Below are positions 1-8,887 of a stretch of 64,000 nucleotides of DNA, one piece after another. The notes under the pieces are model-generated. The model was given only the letters and a program-made list of their open reading frames with translations, was not told where the DNA came from and searched no databases. Source of the stretch: Solirubrobacteraceae bacterium (GTDB lineage Bacteria; Actinomycetota; Thermoleophilia; Solirubrobacterales; Solirubrobacteraceae); assembly GCA_030447785.1 (NCBI GenBank), contig JAUJOF010000005.1:47843-111842 (forward strand), in the 5' to 3' direction. Within the stretch, counting starts at the first letter, position 1, and each line of letters starts with the position of its first letter. A program made the translations under genes and the position numbers.

Positions 1-1323
1 AGAGCCGGTGGTGCGGACCGTCCCGCCGGTGGCGCCCGTCGTGACGTAGGTGGCCCTGGTGCCGGGGTGCAGGCGCAGGTAGCGCTCGAGCTCGAAGCGC
101 ACCATCCGCGCGCCGTCGCGGGTGCGCCGCTCGAGTGCCGGGTCGTTGGAGTCGGTGACGCGCACGAGGCGGTCCTGGGGCTCGAAGATCCGGACGGCCT
201 CGGGGATGAAGGCGTGGTTCCAGTAGCCCGCCTCGGTGTGCAGGTTGCTGAACATCGTGAACGAGCTCTCGGTCTTGAGCCCCAGGTAGGGGCTGAGGCT
301 GTTGGCCACCAGCAGCCCGATCCCCACGGCGAACACCGCGTGCCCGAGTCGCAGCGACCCGGGCGGGTGGTTCCACGGGCGCCCCCGGGCCAGGCCCAGG
401 GCGAGCACGACCGCCGCGCCGAGCATGAGCGCGACGAGGAGGATCCGCGTGCCGTTGGAGATCAGGACGCGACCGGCGGCGGGCTCGAGGGAGAAGACGA
501 CCGCGGCTACCAGCCAGCAGCCCACCGCCACGGGGAACGCGGCGCGCGAGCCGGCCGCTCGCTGCGCGCGACGCGCCCAGCGACCAAGGGCGGGGCGCAC
601 GGCGGCGACGGCGCGCAGGCGACCCGCGGTGTCGGCGGGCAGGAAGACCACGTAGAGCGCCAGGGCCAGGGCCGAGAACGGGACGTTGCCCGCGAGGGCG
701 AGGACGGCGTGGAAGGCGCCGCCCACCGCCAGGCCCAGCACCCGTGTGCGGGGGACGGCCAGCAGGACCACGAGCGCGAGCTCGACGAGCACGGTGCCCC
801 AGATGGCGGGAGCCACCCGCCATGACCCGGCGAGCAGCGAGGGATCGAACCACGCGATCCGGGTCGACAGCGAGACCGCGCAGCTGATGTCGGGGTCGAA
901 GAAGCCGCTGTTCATCTTCGCGAGGGCCGCGGCCGCGTAGACCACCAGGAGCTGCACGCGCAGGAACGGCGCGATGCGCTCGAACAGCGCCCCGGGATCG
1001 GGCAGCCGGCGGGTCGGCAGGCTCGTCCAGGCCACGTAGGCCAGCACGCAGGCCCCGCTGACCAGCACGAGCAGGGTGTGGCTGCCCACCTCGGGCATGT
1101 CGAGCGCCACCGACAGCACCTTGGCCGCGAGCATGGCCAGGAAGCGCGCGACCGACGTGGGACGCAGGATGCTCCACAGCGCCGCCAGGACCACCAGGAA
1201 GTGGACGGACAGGACCTCGAAGCCCTCCCACCACAGCTGATGGAAGATCAGCGAGACGGCGAAGGCCAGTGCGAACAGGCCGAACAGCCACGTTGCGCCG
1301 GCCCGGCCTTCTTTCACCCTCAT
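1..1323 (-). CDS. HTTM-domain membrane protein (partial, C-terminus off left edge)
   Basis: The minus strand is open from an ATG at 1321-1323 to base 1, giving 441 codons with no stop. The protein has several hydrophobic helices separated by short charged loops. Near the distal part is the stretch SSFTMFSNLHTEAGYWNH, typical of HTTM (vitamin-K-dependent carboxylase-like) membrane proteins, followed by a soluble segment. Family role in bacteria is mostly unknown; some relatives are gamma-carboxylase-like, but no activity is claimed here. It is divergent from the SDR gene with only 43 bases between starts, so the two promoters must share that gap. The true end lies outside the window. Confidence 0.8.
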   Translation of the reverse strand, partial: MRVKEGRAGATWLFGLFALAFAVSLIFHQLWWEGFEVLSVHFLVVLAALWSILRPTSVARFLAMLAAKVLSVALDMPEVGSHTLLVLVSGACVLAYVAWTSLPTRRLPDPGALFERIAPFLRVQLLVVYAAAALAKMNSGFFDPDISCAVSLSTRIAWFDPSLLAGSWRVAPAIWGTVLVELALVVLLAVPRTRVLGLAVGGAFHAVLALAGNVPFSALALALYVVFLPADTAGRLRAVAAVRPALGRWARRAQRAAGSRAAFPVAVGCWLVAAVVFSLEPAAGRVLISNGTRILLVALMLGAAVVLALGLARGRPWNHPPGSLRLGHAVFAVGIGLLVANSLSPYLGLKTESSFTMFSNLHTEAGYWNHAFIPEAVRIFEPQDRLVRVTDSNDPALERRTRDGARMVRFELERYLRLHPGTRATYVTTGATGGTVRTTGS

Positions 1324-1366
1324 CACCCCCGGTAACGAGGCAGGCGTGTGATTGGATCTTCGCCCC

Positions 1367-2101
1367 ATGGCCGGCCGCGCCGCCATCGTGACCGGGGCCT
1401 CGACGGGCATCGGCCTGGCCATCGCCCGGATGCTGGGCGAGGAGGGCCACGCGCTGACGGTCAACTCGCGCCGGCCCGAGAAGATCCAGGCCGCCCACGA
1501 CGAGCTGGCGGGCGCGGGGCTCGAGATCCACCAGGTCGCCGGCGACGTCGGCGACGAGGACGTCGTCCGCCGCGTGGTCAGCGAGCATCGCGAGCGCTTC
1601 GGGCGCCTCGACGTGCTGGTCAACAACGCGGGCGTGGGCATCGGCCAGCCGATCGGCGACCTGAGCACGAAGCGCATGGACGTCCAGCTGGGGGCCAACC
1701 TGCGCTCGACCATCCTCTTCTACCGTGAGGCGCTCGAGCTCCTCGCGACGGCCGGCCAGGAGCATCGCAACGCGCTGGTGGTCAACACCGCGAGCGTGGC
1801 GGGCAAGCAGGGCGAGGCGTGGCTGTCGGTGTACTCGGCCACCAAGGCCGGGGTCGTGGCCTTCACCGAGTCGATGAACCGCGAGCTGAAGGACACCGGC
1901 ATCAAGTCCACCGCGCTGTGCCCCGCCTTCGTGGACACGCCGATGACCGACTTCATCAAGGAGCACGTCCCCGCCGAGGGCATGATCGCCACCCAGGACA
2001 TCGCCGAGGCCGTGCGCATGCTGCTGCGCCTCTCCCCCGGCTGCGTGATCCCCGAGCTGATCTTCACCGCGCCCGGCGGGGCGCTGGGCCTGTCCTCCTA
2101 G
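1367..2101 (+). CDS. SDR-family NAD(P)-dependent oxidoreductase
   Basis: A 244-residue classical short-chain dehydrogenase/reductase. The Rossmann cofactor motif TGASTGIG is at residues 9-16, NNAG at 86-89, and the catalytic Ser (about 143), Tyr156 and Lys160 (YSATK) are all present. The family oxidises or reduces alcohols and ketones using NAD(H) or NADP(H) in the cytoplasm; the substrate cannot be told from sequence. I chose ATG 1367 because it puts the glycine motif at the usual distance from the N-terminus. An in-frame TTG at 1352 would add five residues. No clear Shine-Dalgarno is visible. It stands alone between divergent and convergent neighbours. Confidence 0.9.
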   Translation: MAGRAAIVTGASTGIGLAIARMLGEEGHALTVNSRRPEKIQAAHDELAGAGLEIHQVAGDVGDEDVVRRVVSEHRERFGRLDVLVNNAGVGIGQPIGDLSTKRMDVQLGANLRSTILFYREALELLATAGQEHRNALVVNTASVAGKQGEAWLSVYSATKAGVVAFTESMNRELKDTGIKSTALCPAFVDTPMTDFIKEHVPAEGMIATQDIAEAVRMLLRLSPGCVIPELIFTAPGGALGLSS

Positions 2102-2113
2102 GCGCGGGCCGGG

Positions 2114-2584
2114 TCAGGCGGGCGCGCGCTCGCGCCGGGCCGGCGCGGCCTGGGGGACCTCCACGGGCGCTGGCCCGTGCAGCCACGCCCGGCCCGTCCC
2201 GGCGGCCTCGCGCGCACGGCGGGCGCGTGCGGTGGCCTGGTGGTCGGCCACGGCACCGGCCAGTTCCCCGGCGGCGGCGTCGGCGCGCAGCATCGCGCCC
2301 TCGAGTTGGGCCTCCAGCACGCCCAGCTGGCGGGCGCTGACCCTCACCGGCCCCTTCGTGGCCCCCACGAACCGGTCCCACGCGCGGGCGAAGGCCAGCA
2401 GGTCGGTGCGCCCGCCGCGGCGGTGGGCGGCGAGCATCGGGCACGTGCCGCCGTGCCCATCGGTGTAGGCCCCGGCGATGATGCAGCCGCTGCGCACCCC
2501 CGCGAGCATGGCCTCCTGGGTGGCGCGCGGCAGGCACTCCACCGCGAGGCGCAGGTCGTCGATCGCCGCGTGTCGTCGTGCCAT
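2114..2584 (-). CDS. hypothetical protein, 156 aa
   Basis: A 156-residue protein read convergently with the SDR gene, 12 bases from its stop. Codon third positions are G/C rich like true genes here. The N-terminal half contains a Cys/His-bearing segment (GCIIAGAYTDGHGGTCPMLA) that could bind metal, and the C-terminal half is Ala/Arg rich and probably helical. I do not recognise the family. The start ATG at 2582-2584 faces the LLM oxidoreductase gene across a 89-base divergent gap. Confidence 0.7.
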   Translation of the reverse strand: MARRHAAIDDLRLAVECLPRATQEAMLAGVRSGCIIAGAYTDGHGGTCPMLAAHRRGGRTDLLAFARAWDRFVGATKGPVRVSARQLGVLEAQLEGAMLRADAAAGELAGAVADHQATARARRAREAAGTGRAWLHGPAPVEVPQAAPARRERAPA

Positions 2585-2673
2585 AGGGTGGTCTGCGAGC
2601 TCCTCGTCGCCGGTCGGGGGCCGGACCCTAGAGAGGGCAGCGACGATCTCCTGCGGCTGAAAGGGAAGTTGCG

Positions 2674-3708
2674 ATGAGGCTGGGCGTGCACATCGGCTAC
2701 TGGGGCCTGGGCCTCAGCTCCCAGGACCAGCTCGAGATCGTCCAGGAGGCCGAGCGGCTCGGCTACGACTCGGTGTGGACCGCCGAGGCCTACGGCTCCG
2801 ACGCCGCGACCATCCTGGGCTGGCTGGCCGGACAGACCTCGACCATCAGGCTGGGCTCGGCCATCTTCCAGATGCCCGGGCGCTCGGCGGCCATGACCGC
2901 GATGACCGCGGCGACCATCGACCAGCTCTCCGACGGGCGCATGCTGCTGGGCATCGGCTCGAGCGGCCCGCAGGTCAGCGAGGGCTGGCACGGCGTGCGC
3001 TTCGCCCGCCAGCTGCAGCGCACGCGCGAGTACGTCGAGGTGGTGCGCATGGCCCTGCGCCGCGAGCGCGTGGACTTCCACGGCCAGACGCTCGAGCTGC
3101 CCCTGCCCGACGGCCCGGGCAAGGCGCTGAAGCTGACCATCGCACCGGTGCAGGAGGAGATCCCGATCTACCTGGCCGCGATCGGCCCCAGGAACACCGC
3201 GCTGGCCGGCGAGATCGCCGACGGGTGGATCCCCACCCTCTTCTCCCCCGAGCACGTCAGCGAGTTCCGCCCGCTGCTGGAGGAGGGCGCGGCGCGCTCG
3301 GGCCGCTCGCTTGAGGGCTTCGCCATGGCGCCGACGGTCAACGTGTACGTCAGCGACGACGTGGCCGCCGCGCGCGACCTCATGCGCCCCTTTCTCGCGC
3401 TGTACATCGGGGGGATGGGCTCGCGCGAGCAGAACTTCTACAACGCGCTGGTGGCCCGCTACGGCTTCGAGGACGCCGCGCGGGAGGTCCAGGACCTCTA
3501 CCTGGACGGCCGCAAGGAGGAGGCCGCCGGCGCGCTGCCCGACGAGCTGATCGACATGGTCACGCTGGCCGGCCCCCGCGACCACGTGCGCGAGCGCCTG
3601 CAGGTCTTCCGCGAGGCGGGCGTGCACACCCTGGGCGTGACGCCGGTGGCCTTCGCCAAGGACGAGCGCGTGGAGCAGCTGCGCCTGGTGGCGGAGTTGG
3701 CGGCCTGA
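2674..3708 (+). CDS. LLM class (luciferase-like, probably F420-dependent) oxidoreductase
   Basis: A 344-residue luciferase-like monooxygenase fold protein. The N-terminus (MRLGVHIGYWG), the segment AERLGYDSVWTAEAYGSDA, the RLGSAIFQ strand, and LSDGRMLLGIGSSGPQ are hallmarks of the actinobacterial LLM group, many of which use coenzyme F420 and the rest flavin. The substrate is unknown. An AAGGGAAG purine run lies a few bases before ATG 2674, supporting this start. The glycosyltransferase gene follows after 23 bases, so the two may be co-transcribed. Confidence 0.9.
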   Translation: MRLGVHIGYWGLGLSSQDQLEIVQEAERLGYDSVWTAEAYGSDAATILGWLAGQTSTIRLGSAIFQMPGRSAAMTAMTAATIDQLSDGRMLLGIGSSGPQVSEGWHGVRFARQLQRTREYVEVVRMALRRERVDFHGQTLELPLPDGPGKALKLTIAPVQEEIPIYLAAIGPRNTALAGEIADGWIPTLFSPEHVSEFRPLLEEGAARSGRSLEGFAMAPTVNVYVSDDVAAARDLMRPFLALYIGGMGSREQNFYNALVARYGFEDAAREVQDLYLDGRKEEAAGALPDELIDMVTLAGPRDHVRERLQVFREAGVHTLGVTPVAFAKDERVEQLRLVAELAA

Positions 3709-3731
3709 GCGCAGCGGGCGAGCGCCCCGCC

Positions 3732-4958
3732 GTGGCTCCGACACCGGGTCGGCCGTTGCGCCTGCTCCTGGGGGCCTTCGGCGACCCCGGCCACGCCTTT
3801 CCGATGCTGGCCCTGGCCCGGGCGCTGGGCGCACGCGGCCACATGGTGACCCTCGAGACCTGGGAGCGCTGGCGCGAGCACGTCGAGGCCGAGGGCGCAG
3901 CGTTCGCGCCGGCGCCCGAGTACCACGTCTTTCCCACCCGCGAGCGCCCGCTCAAGCCCTACCAGGCGGTGGTGCGCGCCGCAACGCAGACCGCGGCGCT
4001 GGTGGAGGAGCTGCGCCCCGACGCGGTGGTGGCCGACATCCTCACCCTCGCCCCCGCGCTGGCCGCCGAGCGCGCGGGCGTGGCGGTGGCCACGCTGATC
4101 CCTCACGTCGACCCGCGCCTGCCGCCGGGCGCACCGCCCTACTCGCTGGGCGCGCGCTGGCCGCGCGGTCGGGTGGGGCGCGCGCTGTGGCGCGCCGGAG
4201 ACCGGGTGGTGCGCCGGGGCCTGGAGCAGGGTCGCCTCGAGCTCAACGAGACCCGCCGGCGGCTGGGCCTGAGGCCGCTGGACCACGTGCACGGCGGCAT
4301 CTCGCGCGAGCTCGCGCTGGTCGGCACCTTCCCCCAGCTCGAGTATCCCTACGCCCGTCCGCCGGCCACCCACATCGTGGGCCCGCTGCTGTGGGAGCCC
4401 CCCTACCAGGACGTCGCTCTGCCCGAGGGGGACGGCCCCCTGGTGCTCGTAGCGCCCTCCACCGCCCAGGACGGCGGCCATCGCCTGCTGCGCGCCGCCC
4501 TGGAGGGCCTGGCCGACCTGCCGGTGCGGGTGCTGGCCACCATCAACCGCCGCGTCCCCGACCCCCCGCTGGGCCCGCTGCCCCCCAACGCCCGCGTGGT
4601 CGAGTGGCTGTCCTACGCGCGCACCATGCCCCGTTGCGATCTCGTCGTCTGTCATGGCGGCCACGGCACGGTGGTGCGCGCCCTGGCCTGCGGCTGCGCC
4701 CCTGTGATCGCCCCTGCCGGCGGGGACATGAACGAGAACGCCGCCCGCGTGGACTGGGCCGGCGCGGGGATCCGCCTGCCCGGTCGGTTCACCACCCCCC
4801 GCGGCGTGCGCCTGGCGGTGCAGCGCGCGCTGGCCACGCCCTCGGTCTCCGCGCGAGCACGCGAGCTGGCGGCCTGGTCGGCGCGCCACGACGCAGCGGC
4901 GCGCGCGGCGGGGCTGGTGGAGGGCTTTGCCCGGGAGCGTTCCGTCCGGACCCGATGA
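3732..4958 (+). CDS. GT1/MGT-like glycosyltransferase
   Basis: A 408-residue GT-B fold glycosyltransferase of the UDP-glycosyltransferase/macrolide glycosyltransferase type. The N-terminal domain starts LLLGAFGDPGHAFPMLALAR (acceptor side). The donor-binding signature is visible near residues 305-330: CHGGHGTVVRALACG, followed by an Ala/Pro loop and GGDMNENA. Such enzymes transfer a sugar from a nucleotide donor onto small lipophilic acceptors; the actual acceptor is unknown. The start is a GTG at 3732, 23 bases after the LLM gene. The stop is seven bases before the next start, so all three genes may form one transcript. Confidence 0.88.
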   Translation: MAPTPGRPLRLLLGAFGDPGHAFPMLALARALGARGHMVTLETWERWREHVEAEGAAFAPAPEYHVFPTRERPLKPYQAVVRAATQTAALVEELRPDAVVADILTLAPALAAERAGVAVATLIPHVDPRLPPGAPPYSLGARWPRGRVGRALWRAGDRVVRRGLEQGRLELNETRRRLGLRPLDHVHGGISRELALVGTFPQLEYPYARPPATHIVGPLLWEPPYQDVALPEGDGPLVLVAPSTAQDGGHRLLRAALEGLADLPVRVLATINRRVPDPPLGPLPPNARVVEWLSYARTMPRCDLVVCHGGHGTVVRALACGCAPVIAPAGGDMNENAARVDWAGAGIRLPGRFTTPRGVRLAVQRALATPSVSARARELAAWSARHDAAARAAGLVEGFARERSVRTR

Positions 4959-4964
4959 GAACAT

Positions 4965-5678
4965 GTGTTCGTGGGAAGGGACTGGCTCGCCGAACAGCTC
5001 TCCGCCGGACGCTCGATCGAGTCGATCGCGCGGGAGGTCGGGAAGGACCCGTCGACGGTGGGCTACTGGGTGCGCAAGCATGGGCTCGTCTCGGTGCACG
5101 CGAAGCGCCACACCAACCGCGGAGTGCTTGACCGTGTCGGCCTGGAGGAGCTCGTCGCTCGTGGCCTCACCACGCGCGAGATCGCCGCGGCGGTCGAGCG
5201 CAGCCAAGGAACCGTCCGCCACTGGCTGAAGCGCTATGGGCTGAAGACAGACGGCGCTCGACGGATCGTCGTCGACGGCGAGAACGGCGCGCGCGACCAG
5301 CTGCGCATCTGCCGGTCTCACGGCGAGACGACGCACCGCCTTCGCGGTGACGGGGCGTACCGCTGCCTGCGGTGCCGTTCGGAGGCCGTCGCAGAGTGGC
5401 GACGCCGGGTCAAGCAGCGGCTCGTGGCCGAGTGCGGTGGGGGCTGCGCGCTATGTGGCTATGCCCGGCATGCGGCTGTCCTCCAGTTCCATCATCTCGA
5501 CCCCTCGACGAAGGTCTTCGCGATCGGCAGCCGCGGCTTGGGGCGCGCCTTGGCTGAGCTGCGAGCAGAGGCGGCCAAGTGCGTGCTGCTCTGCCCTACA
5601 TGCCACGCCGAGGTGGAACTGGGAGCCGCTACGCTTCCGATGTCGCTGCCCCTCCGGGGTAGCTCAGATCCGGGGTAG
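4965..5678 (+). CDS. HNH endonuclease with N-terminal helix-turn-helix repeats
   Basis: A 237-residue protein from GTG 4965. Residues 1-80 hold two helix-turn-helix-like units (SIESIAREVGKDPSTVGYW and TTREIAAAVERSQGTVRHW), then a CxxC zinc ribbon (CLRC), then an HNH nuclease core: CALCGY near 160, FHHLDP, and CVLLCPTCHAEVE near 210. The architecture is that of free-standing homing-type or mobile nucleases. Its codon use is a little less GC-extreme than neighbours. Its last codons lie inside a tandem duplication of the tRNA-Asn 5' end and the reading frame overlaps the tRNA by 10 bases, which suggests insertion next to the tRNA. Target DNA unknown. Confidence 0.85.
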   Translation: MFVGRDWLAEQLSAGRSIESIAREVGKDPSTVGYWVRKHGLVSVHAKRHTNRGVLDRVGLEELVARGLTTREIAAAVERSQGTVRHWLKRYGLKTDGARRIVVDGENGARDQLRICRSHGETTHRLRGDGAYRCLRCRSEAVAEWRRRVKQRLVAECGGGCALCGYARHAAVLQFHHLDPSTKVFAIGSRGLGRALAELRAEAAKCVLLCPTCHAEVELGAATLPMSLPLRGSSDPG

Positions 5679-5684
5679 CTCAAT
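5653..5684 (+). repeat. tandem duplication of the tRNA-Asn 5' end
   Basis: Two adjacent 16-base units at 5653-5668 and 5669-5684 share the first 14 bases (TCCGGGGTAGCTCA). The second unit is the true 5' end of tRNA-Asn. The first sits inside the HNH gene and encodes its C-terminal residues LRGSSD. Such a copy is expected if the nuclease gene arrived next to the tRNA and target-site sequence was duplicated, but slippage could also make it. Confidence 0.85.
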
Positions 5685-5742
5685 TAGGCAGAGCCGCACG
5701 CTGTTAACGTGAAGGTTGTGGGTTCGAGTCCCACCCCCGGAG
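5669..5742 (+). tRNA. tRNA-Asn (anticodon GTT)
   Basis: The cloverleaf folds well: 7-bp acceptor TCCGGGG/CCCCGGA, D-stem GCTC/GAGC, anticodon loop CTGTTAA at 5701-5707 with GTT at 5703-5705, and T-arm GTGGG-TTCGAGT-CCCAC. The discriminator is G at 5742 and no CCA is encoded. The outermost pair of the anticodon stem would be a G-A mismatch, which is slightly unusual. The 5' ten bases overlap the end of the HNH gene. Confidence 0.95.
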
Positions 5743-5752
5743 CTTCGACATA

Positions 5753-5773
5753 GGCCCCGCTGCCAGCGGGGCC
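5753..5773 (+). terminator. hairpin downstream of tRNA-Asn
   Basis: A 9-bp perfect stem GGCCCCGCT / AGCGGGGCC with loop GCC, 10 bases after the tRNA and 17 bases before the convergent dnaG stop. A weak T-containing tail (TCGTCATTCTC) follows on the plus strand. It probably ends the tRNA transcript and could work in both directions. Confidence 0.7.
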
Positions 5774-5790
5774 TCGTCATTCTCGAAGGC

Positions 5791-7638
5791 TCAGGTGACG
5801 GCGTCGGGGTGCGACCCCTCCTCGTTGGCGCGCTGGATGGCCGCGTCGAAGCGGATGCGCAGCTCCTCGCGGCGGCGGGCCAGCTCGGCCACGCTGGTGC
5901 CGGCCGAGCGGGCGGCGGCCAGCTCGCGCTCGGAGCGGGCGAGGGCGAGCTGCAGGCGCTGGGCCTCGAAGGCCGCCGGTGAGGCGGTGAGGCGATCGGC
6001 GCGGACGGTCAGCTCGGCCAGCAGCGACGCGAGCGTCGGATCGTCGTCGGGTAGGTCGGCGGTGGGCTGGTCGAGGTGCTCGAGCAGGTGCGCGGCCACG
6101 CGGCGCGACAGCTCGCCGGTGAGGTCGCGCTCGGGCTCGAGCTCGCTGAGGGCCTCGCGCCCGAGGCCGGGCAGCGCGATGCAGTAGGCCAGGAAGGCGC
6201 GCTCCGCGTGCTCGCGGCGCTCCAGCGCGGGGCGGGCGGGCGGGGGCGGCGATCCGTCGACCTTCCCCCCACCCGCGGCACGACCGCCGGCCCCGCCGCC
6301 ACGCGCCACCGCGCCGGCACCGGCCCTCGCGCGCCCGTCTGTCCTGCCCAGCAGCGAGGTGACCGTCTCGGGCTCGAGGTCCATGCGGTCGGCGATCAGC
6401 CGCGTGAGCTCCTCACGCAGCACCGAGGCGGGCAGCGGGGCGAGGACGGGGCGCAGCTCGCCCAGCACGACGTCCTTGCCCTCCGCGCTCGACAGGTCGC
6501 CGGTGCGCAGCGCGCGCTCCACGCGAAAGCGCACGAAGGCCACCGACCGCTCCACGGCCGCGCGCATCGCCCCGGCGCCGTCGCGGGCGATGAGGTCGGC
6601 CGGGTCGAGGCCTTCGGGCAAGGGCACCACGCGCAGCTCCAGGCGCCGCCCGGCGGCGACCTGGGCGGCGCGCACCATCGCGGCCTCGCCCGCGCTGTCG
6701 GCGTCCAGGGCCAGCAGCACGGTGGGCGCCAGGCGCGACAGCTCGCCCACCTGCTCCTCGGTCAGGGCCGTGCCCATGATGCCCACCGCGTTGTGCAGCC
6801 CGCCCTGGTGCAGGGCGAGCACGTCGGTGTAGCCCTCCGCGGCGATCACCTGGCCGGCCTTGGCGGCGTGGGCGCGCGCGAGGTCGGCGCCGAAGACCAT
6901 CGCACCCTTGTGGAAGAGGTCCCCCTCGGGCGAGTTGAGGTACTTCGGGCCGCGGCCGTCGTCCATGCGCCGTCCGGCGAAGCCCAGCACGCGCCCGCGC
7001 GGGTCGCACAGCGGGAAGGTGATCTGCGCGCGGAAGCGATCATAGACGCGCCCACCGCCCTGGGGGCGCTGCACCAGGCCCGCGTCGTACAGCTCCTTGG
7101 CGCCGAAGCCGCTGCGCTGGGAGGCCAGCATCACCGTGTCCCACCGCGACGGCGCGTAGCCCACCCGGAACTCGCGCAGGGTGGCCTCCTCCAGCCCCCG
7201 CTCGGCGAGGTAGGCCCGCGCGCGCGCCGCCTCGTCGGACTCCCACAGGTGGCGCACGTAGAAGGCCGCGGTGCGCTCCAGCAGCTCGTGCAGGCGCTCG
7301 CGCCGGCGGCGGCGCTCGGCCGCCTGGGGATCCTCGGCCTCGTGCACGAGCTCGATGTTGAAGCGCTCGGCCAGCGCCTGGACGGCGTCGGCGAAGTCCA
7401 GGCCCTCGGTCTCCTGCACGAAGCGGAACACGTCGCCACCCGCCCCGCAGCCGAAGCAGTGGTACATCTTCTTGGACGGGCTGATTCCGAAGGACGGGGT
7501 GCGCTCGTCGTGAAAGGGACAGCGGCCCTGCCAGCGGTCCCCGCCGGCGCGGCGCAGCTCGGTACGCGGGGAGACCACCCCGACCATGTCGACGGCGTCG
7601 CGCACCCGCTCGATCGACTCCTTGGTGAAGCGCGCCAT
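5791..7638 (-). CDS. dnaG: DNA primase DnaG
   Basis: A 615-residue bacterial primase that makes RNA primers at the replication fork. The CHC2 zinc finger has C40, H43, C61 and C64 (CPFHDE...HCFGCG). The TOPRIM catalytic core follows with the EGYTDV acidic motif and ALDAD. The C-terminal 150 residues match the variable helicase-binding region and contain an Ala/Gly linker near residue 440. Length is normal for the family. ATG 7638 is the natural start (MARFTKESIERVRDAVD). It lies 43 bases downstream of dgt on the same strand, so a dgt-dnaG transcript is likely. Confidence 0.97.
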   Translation of the reverse strand: MARFTKESIERVRDAVDMVGVVSPRTELRRAGGDRWQGRCPFHDERTPSFGISPSKKMYHCFGCGAGGDVFRFVQETEGLDFADAVQALAERFNIELVHEAEDPQAAERRRRRERLHELLERTAAFYVRHLWESDEAARARAYLAERGLEEATLREFRVGYAPSRWDTVMLASQRSGFGAKELYDAGLVQRPQGGGRVYDRFRAQITFPLCDPRGRVLGFAGRRMDDGRGPKYLNSPEGDLFHKGAMVFGADLARAHAAKAGQVIAAEGYTDVLALHQGGLHNAVGIMGTALTEEQVGELSRLAPTVLLALDADSAGEAAMVRAAQVAAGRRLELRVVPLPEGLDPADLIARDGAGAMRAAVERSVAFVRFRVERALRTGDLSSAEGKDVVLGELRPVLAPLPASVLREELTRLIADRMDLEPETVTSLLGRTDGRARAGAGAVARGGGAGGRAAGGGKVDGSPPPPARPALERREHAERAFLAYCIALPGLGREALSELEPERDLTGELSRRVAAHLLEHLDQPTADLPDDDPTLASLLAELTVRADRLTASPAAFEAQRLQLALARSERELAAARSAGTSVAELARRREELRIRFDAAIQRANEEGSHPDAVT

Positions 7639-7681
7639 CAGGAGGGTGCCAGGGTTCGGGGGGTCGTACGCGCCACGGGCC

Positions 7682-8722
7682 TCAGGGCTCGAAGGGTTGG
7701 GGCACGCTGAGGCCGGTGAAGACCCGCACCGCGTAGCGGTCGGTCATGCCCGCCACGTAGTCGGTCACGCGCTGGGCCAGGTCGGCGTCGGGCGCCCCCC
7801 GGCCATCGGGCAGCTCCCCGGGCCGGTCGGCGTAGCGGTGGAACAGGGTCGCCACCACGCGCTCGATCTTGGCGTGCTCGCGCCGCGCGGTCTCGCCCAT
7901 GTAGACCTCGGCGAACATGAAGTCGCGCAGCGCGGTCATGGTCGCGCCCGCCGCCTCGCCCTGCACGATGTCCTGTGCCACCGCGGAGGTCTCCACCAGG
8001 TCGTGCACCAGCGTGTCGATGCGCTGGGAGCCCGTGTCGCCCAGCGCGGCGATGGCCTCCATGGGCAGGCGCTCCTGGGCCAGCACCCCGGCGCGCAGGG
8101 CGTCGTCGATGTCGTGGTTGAGGTAGGCGACGCGGTCGACCAGGCGCACGATTCGCCCCTCGAGCGTCGCGGGCCGCGGCGCGCGGCCGGAGTGGCAGAG
8201 GATGCCGTCGCGCACCCGCTGGTCGAGGTTGAGCCCCGCGCCCTCGCGCTCCAGGCGCTCGACCACGCGCAGGGAGTGCTCGAAGTGGCGGAAGCCGCGG
8301 CCGAAGCGCTCGGTCAGGCAACGGTCGAGCACCGCCTCCCCGATGTGCCCGAAGGGCGGGTGGCCGAGGTCGTGGCCGAGGCCGATGGCCTCCGTGAGGT
8401 CCTCGTTGAGCCCCAGCGCCCGCGCCACCGTGCGTGAGATCTGGGTGACCTCGATGGTGTGGGTCAGGCGCGTGCGGTAGTGATCGCCCTCGGGCGCCAC
8501 GAAGACCTGCGTCTTGTGCTTGAGCCGGCGGAAGGCCCTGGTGTGCACGATCCGGTCGCGGTCGCGCTGGAAGGGCGAGCGCAGCGCGCAGTCGGGCTCC
8601 TCGACGGCCCGGAGCACCGGCCACGAGCGCGCGGCCAGCGGGGACAGGTGCTCCTCCTCCCACGCGCGCCGGCGGGCGGGCAGCCCGCCGGCCACCGGCC
8701 CGATCGTCGCGTCCACATGCAT
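7682..8722 (-). CDS. dgt: deoxyguanosinetriphosphate triphosphohydrolase-like protein
   Basis: A 346-residue HD-domain dNTPase, which hydrolyses dGTP or other dNTPs to deoxynucleoside and triphosphate. The metal-binding residues are visible as H88 (RLTHTIEV), HD at 117-118 (GLGHDLGHPPFGH) and a later Asp in LVDRVAYLNHDIDD. ATG 8722 gives the usual short N-terminus before LSPLAARSWP. Longer in-frame openings upstream run across the divergent gene 8888-9217 and are not real. dgt next to dnaG is a common actinobacterial arrangement. Confidence 0.95.
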   Translation of the reverse strand: MHVDATIGPVAGGLPARRRAWEEEHLSPLAARSWPVLRAVEEPDCALRSPFQRDRDRIVHTRAFRRLKHKTQVFVAPEGDHYRTRLTHTIEVTQISRTVARALGLNEDLTEAIGLGHDLGHPPFGHIGEAVLDRCLTERFGRGFRHFEHSLRVVERLEREGAGLNLDQRVRDGILCHSGRAPRPATLEGRIVRLVDRVAYLNHDIDDALRAGVLAQERLPMEAIAALGDTGSQRIDTLVHDLVETSAVAQDIVQGEAAGATMTALRDFMFAEVYMGETARREHAKIERVVATLFHRYADRPGELPDGRGAPDADLAQRVTDYVAGMTDRYAVRVFTGLSVPQPFEP

Positions 8723-8887
8723 GGCGGCCGATTCTGGCAGGGGCGGTGGCGGCGGCCCGGAGTTGTCACAGAGTCGGGCGCCGAGCGAGCGTGCCGGGGG
8801 TGCGTCGTGGGTGACGAGTGTGCGGCGGAGTCGCTGAAAATCCTCCCGACAGGCGGCGGGCCGCTTCGGCGCCGGGATGCTGGCGTC

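Noticed and set aside
3498..5336. 612-residue open frame on the minus strand
   Set aside because: Antisense to the LLM and glycosyltransferase genes; low-complexity Arg/Ala/Gly product typical of GC-rich shadow frames.
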